From the NCBI GenBank assembly GCA_027490195.1, contig JAIXYN010000065.1, positions 1-64,000 of the forward strand: a stretch of DNA of 64,000 nucleotides. The letters are read 5' to 3'. Under the pieces are notes generated by a model. It did no database searches, was not told the origin of the DNA, and was given only the letters and a program-made list of their open reading frames with translations. The stretch's first letter is position 1. Every line of letters begins with the position of its first letter. A program made the position numbers and the translations under genes. Of the stretch, positions 1 to 9,100 are shown in pieces. This DNA is from Verrucomicrobiaceae bacterium. GTDB lineage: Bacteria > Verrucomicrobiota > Verrucomicrobiia > Verrucomicrobiales > Verrucomicrobiaceae.

Positions 1-41
1 CGGCATGCGAGCTTTAGAGTTGGCTGCGTGGATGTGCTTTC

Positions 42-88
42 CAGGGGGCATTCGCCCCCTGGCTACCTTCGATGATCCCTTCGGGATC
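42..88. other. two hairpins in the leader region upstream of moxR
   Basis: Positions 1-178 contain no gene. Two compact stem-loops are visible: an 8-bp stem CAGGGGGC/GCCCCCTG with a 4-nt loop at 42-61, and a 6-bp stem GATCCC/GGGATC with a 3-nt loop at 74-88. Neither is followed by a T run in either direction, so they look more like dispersed intergenic hairpins than classical terminators. A regulatory role is possible but not shown. Confidence 0.4.
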
Positions 89-178
89 GGGGCGGTGAAT
101 GCGGCTGGCTTTCTTTGCTACCTTCGTGGTGGATGAAAACTTGGCATCGTGGGCGCTGTTTGATACAACACACACTCC

Positions 179-1195
179 ATGAGCGCTCCTTCCGACCTTC
201 CGCTGTCATCCGCCCCACTGACTGAACGCCAGATTGTCGAACTGCTCTCCACCGCCCGCCTGAGGCTGTTTGCGGAGGTGGGGAAGGTGATTGTGGGGCA
301 GTTGCATGTGATTGATGAGATGCTGATCGCGCTGCTGAGCGGGGGGCATTGTTTGATCACGGGGGCACCGGGACTGGCGAAGACGCTTCTCATCAAGACG
401 GTGGCGGATGTGTGCCATCTGAGCTTCCAGCGGATTCAATTCACGCCGGATTTGATGCCGTCTGATATTACCGGGACGGAGATTTTGGAAGACAGCCCGG
501 AGGGGCGGAAGCTGGTGTTCAGTCGCGGGCCGGTGTTTGCGAACATGATTCTGGCGGATGAAATCAACCGCACGCCGCCCAAGACGCAGGCGTCTTTGCT
601 GGAGGCGATGCAGGAGCATCAGGTGACGGTGAATGGGAAGACGATGCATCTGCCGGAGCCGTTCTTCGTGCTGGCCACGCAGAACCCGATTGAGCAGGAG
701 GGGACGTATCCGCTGCCGGAGGCGCAGCTTGACCGCTTCATGCTGAACATCGTGATCGATTATCTGAGCGAGGATGATGAAGTGGCGGTGGTGACGAAGA
801 CGACGTCTGGCAAAGGCGAGCCGGTGCTGCGGCTGTTTACTGGAGAGGAGCTACTGGCGTTTCAGCAGGTGGTGAGGAAGGTGCCGATTGCGGAAGATGT
901 GGCGCGGTATGCGGTGCGGCTTTCGGCGGCTTCGAGGCCGGGACGTGAAGGTGTGCCTGATTTTGTGAACCAGTGGGTGAGCTGGGGAGCAGGGACGCGT
1001 GCGAGCCAGAATCTGGTGCTGGGGGCGAAGACGCGGGTGCTGCTGCACAATCGGACGCATGTGACTGTGGAGGATATTCGGGCGATGGCGTTGCCGGTTT
1101 TTAGGCATCGTATTTTGGTGAATTACAAGGCGGAGGCGGAGGGAGTGACGGTGGAGAAGGTGATTGGGAGGTTGCTGGAGCACGTGAAGGCCTAG
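179..1195 (+). CDS. MoxR-family AAA+ ATPase
   Basis: This is a 338-residue AAA+ ATPase of the MoxR family, a chaperone-like class thought to insert cofactors or remodel vWA-domain partner proteins. The Walker A motif GAPGLAKT lies at residues 62-69 and Walker B ends in LADEINR with D127/E128. Later family motifs such as ATQNP and the Arg-rich LPEAQLDRF block are present, and the length is normal. The ATG at 179 follows a region with no conflicting gene. The next genes encode DUF58 and BatA-like vWA proteins, the usual partners of MoxR in Bat operons, so the ATPase probably acts on them at the inner membrane. The family assignment is secure; the physiological substrate is unknown. Confidence 0.95.
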   Translation: MSAPSDLPLSSAPLTERQIVELLSTARLRLFAEVGKVIVGQLHVIDEMLIALLSGGHCLITGAPGLAKTLLIKTVADVCHLSFQRIQFTPDLMPSDITGTEILEDSPEGRKLVFSRGPVFANMILADEINRTPPKTQASLLEAMQEHQVTVNGKTMHLPEPFFVLATQNPIEQEGTYPLPEAQLDRFMLNIVIDYLSEDDEVAVVTKTTSGKGEPVLRLFTGEELLAFQQVVRKVPIAEDVARYAVRLSAASRPGREGVPDFVNQWVSWGAGTRASQNLVLGAKTRVLLHNRTHVTVEDIRAMALPVFRHRILVNYKAEAEGVTVEKVIGRLLEHVKA

Positions 1196-1358
1196 GGAGA
1201 AAAAATGACGAATGAGTAAATCCGAATGATGATCCTTTACCCAATCCCATCACTACTATGAAGAGCACTCAGTTCAGAAGGGCGGTCATCGGGGGGCTGG
1301 GTGGGATTGGAGTGATGTGTCATCGCGGAGCGAGTGTGTGGCGGAGCTTGTTGCAGAC

Positions 1359-1491
1359 GCTGCTGGTGGCTGCTGGGTGCGGCGGAGTGCTGGGTTTGCT
1401 TTCCGGTCGTTTTTTTCGATACCCAGGGTCGCCTCGCCTAGGCTCGGCTGACCCTGGGCTGTATTCCGCAGCCCCGTTGGGGCTGGTGTGG
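1359..1491. repeat. dispersed 133-bp palindromic repeat, copy 1
   Basis: The intergenic stretch 1196-1537 holds no convincing gene. Its core is a 133-bp element that matches a second copy of the same length at 40504-40636. Shared features are CTGCTGG near the left end, CTGGGTGCGGCG, and a long exact block beginning GGCTCGGCTGACCCTGGGCTG. Two hairpins are visible: CCCAGGGT (1422-1429) with ACCCTGGG (1451-1458), and AGCCCC (1470-1475) with GGGGCT (1479-1484). Just left of it, positions 1203-1230 carry a fragment of another repeat seen at 43928-44015 (words AAATGACGAA and CGAATGA). A 95-codon open frame across the element (1258-1545) is an artefact of the repeat. Confidence 0.7.
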
Positions 1492-1537
1492 CTCGGAGTG
1501 GTGGGAGAGACGGGGCGAACATCTCATTTTCAAAACC

Positions 1538-1915
1538 ATGTCTGAATCGACTCAAGAGCGGCTTCAGCGAGCTTTCATTCAGATCTCGCAATGGAGAACG
1601 AAGGGTGATCTGGCGGCTGCCGATTCAGCCTTCCGCGAGGCATTTCTGGCTTATGGTTCTGAAACTCCGGATAACGTCAATGCTGCTGATTTGGTGAGTG
1701 TTAAAAAGTTCAATTCCAAGCATGATTTTACCTTTGGTGGACTGGCCTTGTCCAAACCTGGTGAATCGCTTTCGGCGATTCTGAATCAGGCCGAAGGGTG
1801 TAAGATCCCGAAACAAGTTTCAGCGGCTTATCCTGAAATGAAGCAGGCTGAATGGGATGCAGCGCTTCGACTGGCGACCATGGCTTTGAAAGTGTTTGAA
1901 TCGGAAAAAATCTAG
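1538..1915 (+). CDS. small hypothetical protein of the Bat operon
   Basis: This 125-residue soluble protein has no signal peptide or membrane segment and I do not recognise its family. The N-terminal part (residues 1-40) looks helical and charged, and the middle contains a Lys/Phe-rich segment. The stop codon is 6 nt before the DUF58 start codon at 1922 and the gene sits between moxR and DUF58 on the same strand, so it is probably cotranscribed and translationally linked with them. Its base composition is noticeably less GC-rich than that of the flanking genes, which may indicate separate origin. The coding call rests on position and on the intact frame rather than on homology. Confidence 0.6.
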   Translation: MSESTQERLQRAFIQISQWRTKGDLAAADSAFREAFLAYGSETPDNVNAADLVSVKKFNSKHDFTFGGLALSKPGESLSAILNQAEGCKIPKQVSAAYPEMKQAEWDAALRLATMALKVFESEKI

Positions 1916-1921
1916 ACTGAT

Positions 1922-2842
1922 ATGCCAACCACCTTTCTTGATCCTGCCGCGCTGATGCGCATCAAGTCGCTTGAGCTGAGGGCGAAGGTGGTGGTGGAGG
2001 GGCTTTGGAAGGGGATGCATCGGAGTCCTTATCATGGGTTCTCGGTGGAGTTCTCGGAGTACCGGGCTTATGTGCAGGGGGATGATCCGCGGTACATTGA
2101 CTGGAAGGTGCTGGCGCGGAGTGACCGGACGTACATCAAGAAGTTTGAGGATGAGACGAACCTGCGCTGCCAGCTTGTGATTGATCACAGCAAGTCGATG
2201 ACGTTTGGTTCGCTGGGATATACGAAGGCGGATTATGCGGCGACGCTGGCTGCGACGCTGGCGTCGTTTCTGATGAAGCAGGGGGATGCTGCGGGGCTGA
2301 CGACGTTTGCGGATGGGATTGAGGAGCATCTTCCGCCGCGCAATCGGCCGGGGCATTTGCGGCGGATCATTGCTGAGCTTGAGAGGCCGGCGAAGGCTGC
2401 GGGGACATCGCTGGCGCTGTCGGTGGGGCAGTTGGCGGAGTTGCTGAGGAAGCGGGGGATGATTTGTTTGATCACGGATTTGCTCGCGCCGGTGGAGCAT
2501 CTGGAGAAGCAACTCGCGCTGCTGAGTGCGATGGGGCATGACCTGGTGCTGTTTCACCTGATGGATCGTGCGGAGATTGATTTTACCTTTGAGAAGTCGG
2601 CGCACTTTCGGGATGCGGAGACGGGGGCGGAACGGTTTATTGATCCGCAGCTTGTGCGGGAGAATTACCTGAAGCGGCTGCAGGAGCATCGGGAGACGAT
2701 CCAGATGGCGGCGGACCGCCATAATGTGGAGTATCATTTTTGTCCGACGGATCAGCCGTTGGAGGAGGTGTTGTTTAACTTTTTGAGTGCGAGGCAGAGG
2801 AAGAAGGCTTCGAAGTCTGCGGCGGCGAGGGTGGCGATATGA
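1922..2842 (+). CDS. DUF58 domain protein (vWA-like, Bat operon)
   Basis: This 306-residue protein carries the DUF58 signature YVQGDDPRYIDW at residues 50-61, followed by a vWA-type fold with a MIDAS-like DHSKS motif (D88, S90, S92). DUF58 proteins are consistently encoded beside MoxR ATPases and are thought to be remodelled by them, often in stress resistance or surface biogenesis. No membrane segment is visible, so it is probably cytoplasmic. The start at 1922 lies 6 nt after the preceding stop. The stop codon TGA (2840-2842) overlaps an ATG at 2839, which opens a short frame leading exactly into the next gene. The C-terminal tail is Lys/Arg/Ala-rich and probably flexible. Confidence 0.93.
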   Translation: MPTTFLDPAALMRIKSLELRAKVVVEGLWKGMHRSPYHGFSVEFSEYRAYVQGDDPRYIDWKVLARSDRTYIKKFEDETNLRCQLVIDHSKSMTFGSLGYTKADYAATLAATLASFLMKQGDAAGLTTFADGIEEHLPPRNRPGHLRRIIAELERPAKAAGTSLALSVGQLAELLRKRGMICLITDLLAPVEHLEKQLALLSAMGHDLVLFHLMDRAEIDFTFEKSAHFRDAETGAERFIDPQLVRENYLKRLQEHRETIQMAADRHNVEYHFCPTDQPLEEVLFNFLSARQRKKASKSAAARVAI

Positions 2843-2946
2843 AATATTCTTCAGCTAACTTTTACTTCAGGAACCGTAGGCTCAAGGCCACCGGGAGGAA
2901 GAGTATGAGTAGGAGGAAGAGGAGGATTCTGAACATTATTCTATGA
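2839..2946 (+). CDS. possible 35-residue basic protein bridging DUF58 and BatA-like genes
   Basis: The 100-nt gap between the DUF58 and BatA-like genes is spanned by one short frame. It begins with an ATG that overlaps the DUF58 stop as ATGA (2839-2842) and ends with a TGA that overlaps the BatA-like start as ATGA (2943-2946). The predicted product is 35 residues, strongly basic, with a C-terminal run RRKRRIL. Four-nucleotide overlaps at both ends are what translational coupling would produce, but the region is also purine-rich and supplies the Shine-Dalgarno sequence for the downstream gene. The opposite strand encodes a 24-residue Leu-rich hydrophobic peptide over the same bases. Either reading could be chance. 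Confidence 0.35.
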   Translation: MKYSSANFYFRNRRLKATGRKSMSRRKRRILNIIL

Positions 2947-5000
2947 GCTGGCTCTTTCCAATCTACCTCGCTGGTGCTGCTGCGATCATCGCGCCGATTT
3001 TGCTGCACCTGAGACGCAGGCCGCCGCAGGACAGGGTGGAGTTCAGTACGCTGATGTTTCTGGATGCGAGCACGCCGGTGCCGGTGAGCAAGAGGCGGCT
3101 GGAGAACTGGCTGCTGCTGTTGCTGCGGTGTCTGGCGTTGATCCTTCTCGCGCTGATGTTTGCGCGGCCTTTTATGCAGAGTGAAAGTGCTGCTTCGTCA
3201 TCGGCGGATCAGGCGACGCTGATCTTGCTGGATCGCAGTGCTTCGATGCGGCGGGATGATTTGTGGAAGCGGGGGCTGGCTGAAGCGGAGAGGCTTTTTA
3301 AGGCGGCGAAGATTACGGACCGGATTGCGCTGGCGGTGTTTGACCGGGAGCTGACGCAGGTGTGGAGTTTTGAGGAAGATCGTAACACGCCGGCGAATCG
3401 CAGTGCGGCGCTGCAAAGCCGACTTGCTATGCTGGCGCCGACGTGGAGCGGCACGCAGCTTGATCGTGCGCTGATCGCTGCGGTGCCTTCGTTTGATGCG
3501 AGCACGGCGAAGCTGAAGAAGCGCATTCATCTCATCACGGATTTGCAGGAGGGGACGCACCTGGATGCGTTGCGCACGATTGCCTGGCCTGCGGAGCTGA
3601 CGCTCAATGTGCATCGGCTTGATCCTGCGACGAATGACAATTTGTCGATCGCCCTTGCTGCGCGTGATGAGGAGGGGAACGCGGACGCGCTGGTTAGGAT
3701 TCGTTTGAGCAACACGCGTGATTCGGCGCTGCGGGACTTTACGCTGGCCTGGGAAAAAGGACCGACGACGGACAGCATCACGGCGCAGATTCCGGCGGGA
3801 GCTTCGCGCATTCTCACGGCTCCGCCGAATTCCACGAACGCGACGACGCTGACTCTCACGGGCGACAAATACGATTTCGACAACCGGCTGTTCATCGCCC
3901 CGCCGCAGCCGCGTGCGGTGAGGATTCATTTTTTAGGCGATGAGGCCACGCGAGATGAGGCTGCTGCGCCGCTGTATTATCTGGCACGTGCGTTGCAACC
4001 TACGGCCACGCTGGCGCCGGTGCTCACGGCGGGGAAGGCGATGCCAGCGCAGAAACCGGACGTGCTTGTCATCTCAGGCTCGATGCCGTCTGCCGGGACG
4101 CATGCCGCCTTGCGCGACTTTGTGAGTGCAGGCGGGTTTCTGGTGGAGGTGGCCTCTTCTTCTGCCGATGCAGCCCTGCTTCAAACGCTCACTGGGATTT
4201 CTGGCATCAACGTTAAGGAGGGGGATGCCAATGACGACTACAGCATGCTGGCAGATGTCAAAACGGAGCATCCACTGCTCAAGCCCTTTGGTGATCCGAA
4301 GCTGCGGGATTTTACGAAGCTGCGGTTTTGGAAGCATCGGCAGATCGAGGTTAAGGATGCGGGCAACAAGCTGGAAACTCTGGCCAGCTTTGACAACGGA
4401 CAGCCTGCCATTCTCAGCGCCCGTATTGGGAAGGGGACGCTCATTGTCATGGCTTCCGGCTGGCATCCGGGGGACAGCCAGTTTGCGCTCAGCACGAAGT
4501 TTGTGCCGCTGTTGTATGGCTGGCTGGCGGCGGCGGGTTTCAGTCATGATCCTGCGGCGACGCTGCTGGTGGGGGAAGACCTGCCGCTGGATGCTGCGTC
4601 CGGGTACACCATCACGGAACCGGCAGGCAAGACGCACAGCCTCAATGCGGGCGAGAGTTTTACTGCGACCCAGATTGGGCTCTACAGGGTGCAAAGCGCC
4701 ACGCATACGAAGACCGTGGCGGTTAATCTGCCGCCGGATGAGGGGCGGGTTTTGCCGATGGCTCCGCAGAAGCTGGCGGAATATGGCATCAAGCTTTCCA
4801 GCGGCGCGGACAGTGCTGGTGCCAGTGAAACCTCGGACGAGCGGCTTACGGCGACTGACACGGAGCAGAAACAGCAGTCGTGGTGGTATGTGCTGCTTAT
4901 GCTGTTGGGGGTGCTTTTGCTGGAAACGTGGGTTGCGGGGCGTGGCGGCAGCTTAAAGTGGTCAGCACAGTCCTCTGTGCGGGGTGTCGAAGAAACGTAA
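2943..5000 (+). CDS. BatA-like membrane protein with vWA domain
   Basis: This 685-residue protein starts with the BatA N-terminal domain: membrane segments at about residues 5-22 and 57-77 separated by a basic loop containing LRRRPP. A vWA domain follows, with an intact MIDAS motif DRSAS (D97, S99, S101). The middle (about 250-600) is a predicted periplasmic region, and a final membrane segment lies near residues 646-665, just before the C-terminus. This is the layout of aerotolerance-type Bat proteins in Planctomycetota and Verrucomicrobiota. It is probably a substrate of the MoxR ATPase encoded upstream. The downstream partner (6190-10296) is separated from it by an inserted repeat/transposase unit. 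Confidence 0.88.
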   Translation: MSWLFPIYLAGAAAIIAPILLHLRRRPPQDRVEFSTLMFLDASTPVPVSKRRLENWLLLLLRCLALILLALMFARPFMQSESAASSSADQATLILLDRSASMRRDDLWKRGLAEAERLFKAAKITDRIALAVFDRELTQVWSFEEDRNTPANRSAALQSRLAMLAPTWSGTQLDRALIAAVPSFDASTAKLKKRIHLITDLQEGTHLDALRTIAWPAELTLNVHRLDPATNDNLSIALAARDEEGNADALVRIRLSNTRDSALRDFTLAWEKGPTTDSITAQIPAGASRILTAPPNSTNATTLTLTGDKYDFDNRLFIAPPQPRAVRIHFLGDEATRDEAAAPLYYLARALQPTATLAPVLTAGKAMPAQKPDVLVISGSMPSAGTHAALRDFVSAGGFLVEVASSSADAALLQTLTGISGINVKEGDANDDYSMLADVKTEHPLLKPFGDPKLRDFTKLRFWKHRQIEVKDAGNKLETLASFDNGQPAILSARIGKGTLIVMASGWHPGDSQFALSTKFVPLLYGWLAAAGFSHDPAATLLVGEDLPLDAASGYTITEPAGKTHSLNAGESFTATQIGLYRVQSATHTKTVAVNLPPDEGRVLPMAPQKLAEYGIKLSSGADSAGASETSDERLTATDTEQKQQSWWYVLLMLLGVLLLETWVAGRGGSLKWSAQSSVRGVEET

Positions 5001-5114
5001 TGCTCCGCCTGAACTTTTTTGCTTCATTCTATGGAGACGTTTAGCAACATTGAGGCCGTTCAAGAGGGGCGCGCGTTTTGCTGGGAGGGATTGAGCAGTT
5101 ACGTGTTAGGTTTT

Positions 5115-5178
5115 GCGCGGAGCGGTTGGGGGTGGCGGAGCGCCGCACAGGGGACTGTGCGGACTACTTTGCTGGCGC
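5115..5178 (+). repeat. left REP-like hairpin flanking the RAYT gene
   Basis: This 64-nt element begins GCGCGGAGCGGTTGGGGGTG and contains a perfect 8-bp stem CCGCACAG (5143-5150) / CTGTGCGG (5155-5162), ending in GGACTACTTTGCTGGCGC. Nearly the same sequence in the same orientation lies on the far side of the transposase gene at 6057-6141, differing mainly by a longer loop. Flanking hairpins of this kind are the known substrates of REP-associated tyrosine transposases. The gap 5001-5319 holds nothing else recognisable. Confidence 0.8.
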
Positions 5179-5319
5179 TTGGCTCGTGCGACTCTTGGAT
5201 TTCACGTCGCTTTTTTCCAAACTCGATGATGATCGCAGGGATCATCTTGAAAGTGTTCAGTGCTGAAGTTCGTGAGACTCTGTGTCGCAGAATTTCAAGG
5301 CTCGACCTGAGCCTTTTTA

Positions 5320-5994
5320 ATGGCTGATGAATTGATGCCTACTGAATTCCAGTTCTTCAATCCTGCTGAGAAGGTTGCGATTACGCAGGGACATCTGCCT
5401 CACTGGGACCAGGTTCATTCCACCTACTTCATCACTTGGAGAACTGCTGATTCCATTCCACGCGACATTTGGCTGAGGTGGAGGGAGGAACGTGATAACT
5501 GGCTGCTGGCGCATGACATCAATCCGGCATCCAAGGATTGGCGATTGGATGTCGAGATGCTTGATGATGTTGCACGGGATGACTTTCGCCAGTTTGCGCG
5601 TTCATTGGAAAAGACGCTCGACGAGTGTCATGGTGAATGCGTGCTGCGTGATCCACGAATCAGTCGGCAGGTGGCGGATGCTTTGCATCATTTTGATGGC
5701 AGCCGGTATGTGCTAGGTGACTATGTGATCATGCCCAATCACGTGCATCTGCTGGTAGGAGGGATTGAAAGAAATGCGATGCGCAAGCAAGTCGAATCAT
5801 GGAAGAAATGGACGGCAATCCAGATCAATCAGATTTTGCAGCGCAGCGGTCGTTTTTGGCAAGATGAGAGTTTTGATCATCTCGTCCGCAACGAAGCTTC
5901 GTTTGAGAGGTTTCGCGGTTATATTGTTCGAAATCCAGTCCTCGCCGGACTCTCGCCTTCTCATTATATTTTATGGCAGCGCCCAGTTTCATAG
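5320..5994 (+). mobile_element. REP-associated tyrosine transposase (RAYT, Y1_Tnp/HUH family)
   Basis: This 224-residue protein belongs to the Y1 transposase superfamily, REP-associated branch. It has the HUH metal-binding motif in the context MPNHVHLL, and downstream the helix segment GRFWQDESFDHLVRN followed by YIVRNPVLAGL, which are characteristic of RAYTs. The catalytic tyrosine is expected in the last segment and a candidate (Y in RGYIVRNP) is present. RAYTs are single-copy, host-tamed nucleases that cut and join REP/REPIN hairpins. The gene is flanked in direct orientation by two copies of a matching hairpin (5115-5178, 6057-6141), and the unit interrupts an otherwise continuous Bat operon, which points to insertion. 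The reading frame is intact, so it may be active. Confidence 0.92.
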
Positions 5995-6056
5995 ACGCTT
6001 TTCAAGCGGTTCGCACAGCACGGTGTGAAATCATGCAAAGTTGCGTGGCTGGATTT

Positions 6057-6141
6057 GCGCGGAGCGGTTGGGGGTGGCGGAGCGCCGCACAGGGGATTGC
6101 CTTCGGCGCGCTTCGCGAGGTGCGGACTACTTTGCTGGCGC
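6057..6141 (+). repeat. right REP-like hairpin flanking the RAYT gene
   Basis: This is the second copy of the element at 5115-5178, in direct orientation. The left half is the same (GCGCGGAGCGGTTGGGGGTG then GCGGAGCGCCGCAC), but the stem CCGCAC (6085-6090) / GTGCGG (6120-6125) encloses a longer, partly self-complementary loop containing TTCGGCGCGCTTCGCGA. It ends in the same GGACTACTTTGCTGGCGC. Loop variation with conserved ends is usual for REP-like elements. Confidence 0.8.
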
Positions 6142-6189
6142 CTGATTCGCACGATTCCTGCTTCTGACACCGTTAATGCCTAACACGCC

Positions 6190-9100
6190 ATGATCGCACG
6201 CACCATTCTTGAAGCCCGCATCGCTGAAGTCCGTGAGGCGCTGCGGCGCGCGCGGCTGCTGCGACATCTCGCGGTGGTTTTTGCGATTGGCATTGTGGTG
6301 AGGGGAGCGTTTCTGCTGGCGACGCTGAATGGTTTTGAGATTCCCAAGAGGGTGGATCGCTGGTCGATGCTGGGGCTGATCGTGCTGGGCTTGATCGCGT
6401 GGCTCAAGGGGCGGCGGAATATTTGGACTGCGCATGACATTGCGAGGATCATTGAGCGCAAGCATCCTTCGCTGAATGCATTGCTACTTACGGCGATCGA
6501 GCATGAGAAGGAGGCTGATGCGCCGACGGGATTTCTGCATGAGCGGCTCATTGACCGTGCACTGGCGCATGCGGCGACGCAGAACTGGCCGGTGACAGTG
6601 GCTAACAAACCGTACACGCGGGCGCTGGTGGCGGCATGGATTGCGGTGATCGCTTTTTTGATTACGGATGTGGCGTTGCGGCTGCAAGCACGCCGAGGCA
6701 GCAAGGCGGAGATTGTCAAAACTCAGGCGGAGGAAGAGGCCAAGCCGACGGAGTTTCAAGCGACGCTGACTCCGGGGGATGCGGAGCTGGAACGCGGCTC
6801 GCGTCTCATCATTGAAGCGCGTTTTAATGGGCCGGTGCCTGCGGATGCCACGCTGGTGGTGAGCGAGGCGGATGGCAAAGAGCGTGAGCGTCTGCCGATG
6901 CGGCTGACGGTGGATGAGCAGGTGTATGGCGGGATGATCAACAAGGTGGAGCGTGATGCGAAATACCACGTGGAGTTTGCGGGGCAGAAATCGCAGGTGC
7001 ACACGCTGACCGTTTTTGATTATCCGGCGCTGGTCGGCAGCGACGTGATTGTCACGCCGCCGGAGTATACGAAACTGCCTGCCAAGGAGACGAAGAACAC
7101 GAAGAAGGTTGCGGCGCTGGAGGGCGCTAAGATTGTGTGGAAGATCAAGGTGAACAAGCCGCTGATGGCAGCCGGTGAGGCGGGTGCACCTGCGCTCAAA
7201 GAAGTGTCTCCGTTTGCGCCGCATCTGACTGCGGCGGAGCTTTTTGGCGAGGACAAGAGTGTGATTGCACTGACGCCTTCGGCGCAGGATGCCATGGTGC
7301 TTGAGGGCTCCATGATGGCGGAGAAGACGCAGAAGTATCGGCTGCATTTGGTGGATGAAGCGGAGCGTGGGAACAAGAATCCGCCGTGGTTTACGGTGAC
7401 GGTGCAGTCCAACCAGTTGGCGAAGATTGAGATGGTGTTTCCGAAGAGGGATTTGCAGGTGTCCAGCATTCAGGAGCTGCCGGTGGAAGCGAAGGTTTCG
7501 GATGATCTTGGGGTGACGAAATCTGGGGCGGTTTTCAGCATCAACGGGAACAGCAAGGAGATCCTCTTCAAGCATGCGACCACCGCGCCGCTGAAGAAGC
7601 AGGATGTGCGGGCGGAGCTGGCGCTGGAAAAAGAGAAAGCCGAGCCGAGGCAGCTGGTGAGCTATTACGTGTGGGCGGAGGATACGGGGCCGAAGGGTGA
7701 AGTGCGGCGCAACATGAGTGAGATGTTTTTTGCGGATGTTCGGCACTTTGAAGACATCTTCCGCGAGGGAGAGGCTCCGCCGCCGGGACAGGCGAAGCCT
7801 AAAAGCGACGGGCTCGTCGAGCTGGTGAAACAACTGGTCAATGCGACTTGGAAGATCATTCGTGAAACGAATGGTGGGCGCGTCATTGAGGCGGCGACGC
7901 CGGACATCGATGTGGTGGATCAGTCCGTGGGCATCGCCATGGAGAAGATCAAGGAAGCCATGGAGGAAGTGGAGGATGCCGAGGTGAAGCAGTCGCTGAC
8001 GGAAGCGTGGAAAAGTCTGAAGGATGCGCAGGGGCCGCTGCAGCAGGCTTCGGCTGAGAAGAAGCGTTCGCCGCTGAATCAGGCCCTCACGTTTGAGCAG
8101 ACGGCGCTGGAATGGCTTCATCGTGCGCAGAGTCGCGAGCATCAGGTGATCCAAGCGGACAGTCCCTCCGCAGGGCAGCAGGCGAACCAGAACCAGATCA
8201 TGGACCTGGAGCTGAAGCAGAAGGAGAAGCGCTACGAAGAAGAGAAGGCCGCCACGGAAGAGCAGACGGCTGAGCAGCAGGAGAATTTGCAGGTTTTGAA
8301 CCGCCTCAAGGAACTGGCGCGGCGCCAGGAGGCGCTGGCGGAGAAGATCAAGGAGCTGCAAAATCAGATCGCCAATGCGAAGACCGAGGAGGAGAAGCAG
8401 GAGCTGGACAACCAGCTCAAACGTTTGCAGGCGGAGCAGGAGCAGTTGCTGAGTGATCTGGATGATCTCAAGGAGCGGATGGAGAAGCCTGAGAACGCGC
8501 AGAACATGGCCGAGGCCAAAGAGCAGCTGGAACAGACGCGTGAGAAGGTGAGTGAAGCGGCGGAGCAACTGAAAGAGGAGAAGCTGGCGGATGCGGCGAA
8601 CTCAGCAACACGTGCGCAGCGTGAGCTGGAAAAGATGCAGGAGGATTTCCGGCAGAAGACTTCGAAGAAATTTGCCGAGGAGGTGAAGCAGATCCGGCAG
8701 CAGGCGCGGGACGCGGCGGAGAACGAGAAGAAGATCAGCGAGGCGCTGGAGAATCAGAAGGAGTCGGGGTCTGACATCGAGAAGAACATGCAGAATGCTG
8801 CGCAGAGCCGGCAAGTGGCGGAGCAGCAGGAGAAGGTGGAAAAGCTGCTCAACAGCATGCGTGAGCTGAGCGAGCAGGCGGAGCAGAGCGAACCGCTGCT
8901 GCACCGGAATCTCTATGATGCCGTGCGCAAGGCCCAGACGAGTGGACTTGAGGAGAATTTGAAGGAGACGCGGGATCAGCTGCGGTATGGCACCCAGGCC
9001 GAAGCTAAGGACGCCGAGCGTAAAGCGGCGAATGCTGTGGAGGAGCTCAAGAAGGGGGTGGAGAAGGCTGCTGAGAGTGTGCTTGGCAGTGAGAGCGAGG

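Noticed and set aside
1258-1545. 95-codon open frame with an ATG start
   Set aside because: It covers the 133-bp dispersed repeat also found at 40504-40636, where the frame is not conserved, and the product has no domain.
5019-5327. 102-codon frame upstream of the RAYT gene
   Set aside because: It lies across the left REP-like hairpin and has no domain; the transposase start at 5320 is the supported one.
6484-8568. 694-codon frame antisense to the DUF4175-like gene
   Set aside because: The product is an Arg/Leu/His-rich shadow of the coiled-coil gene. The plus-strand frame has the membrane segments and the operon context.
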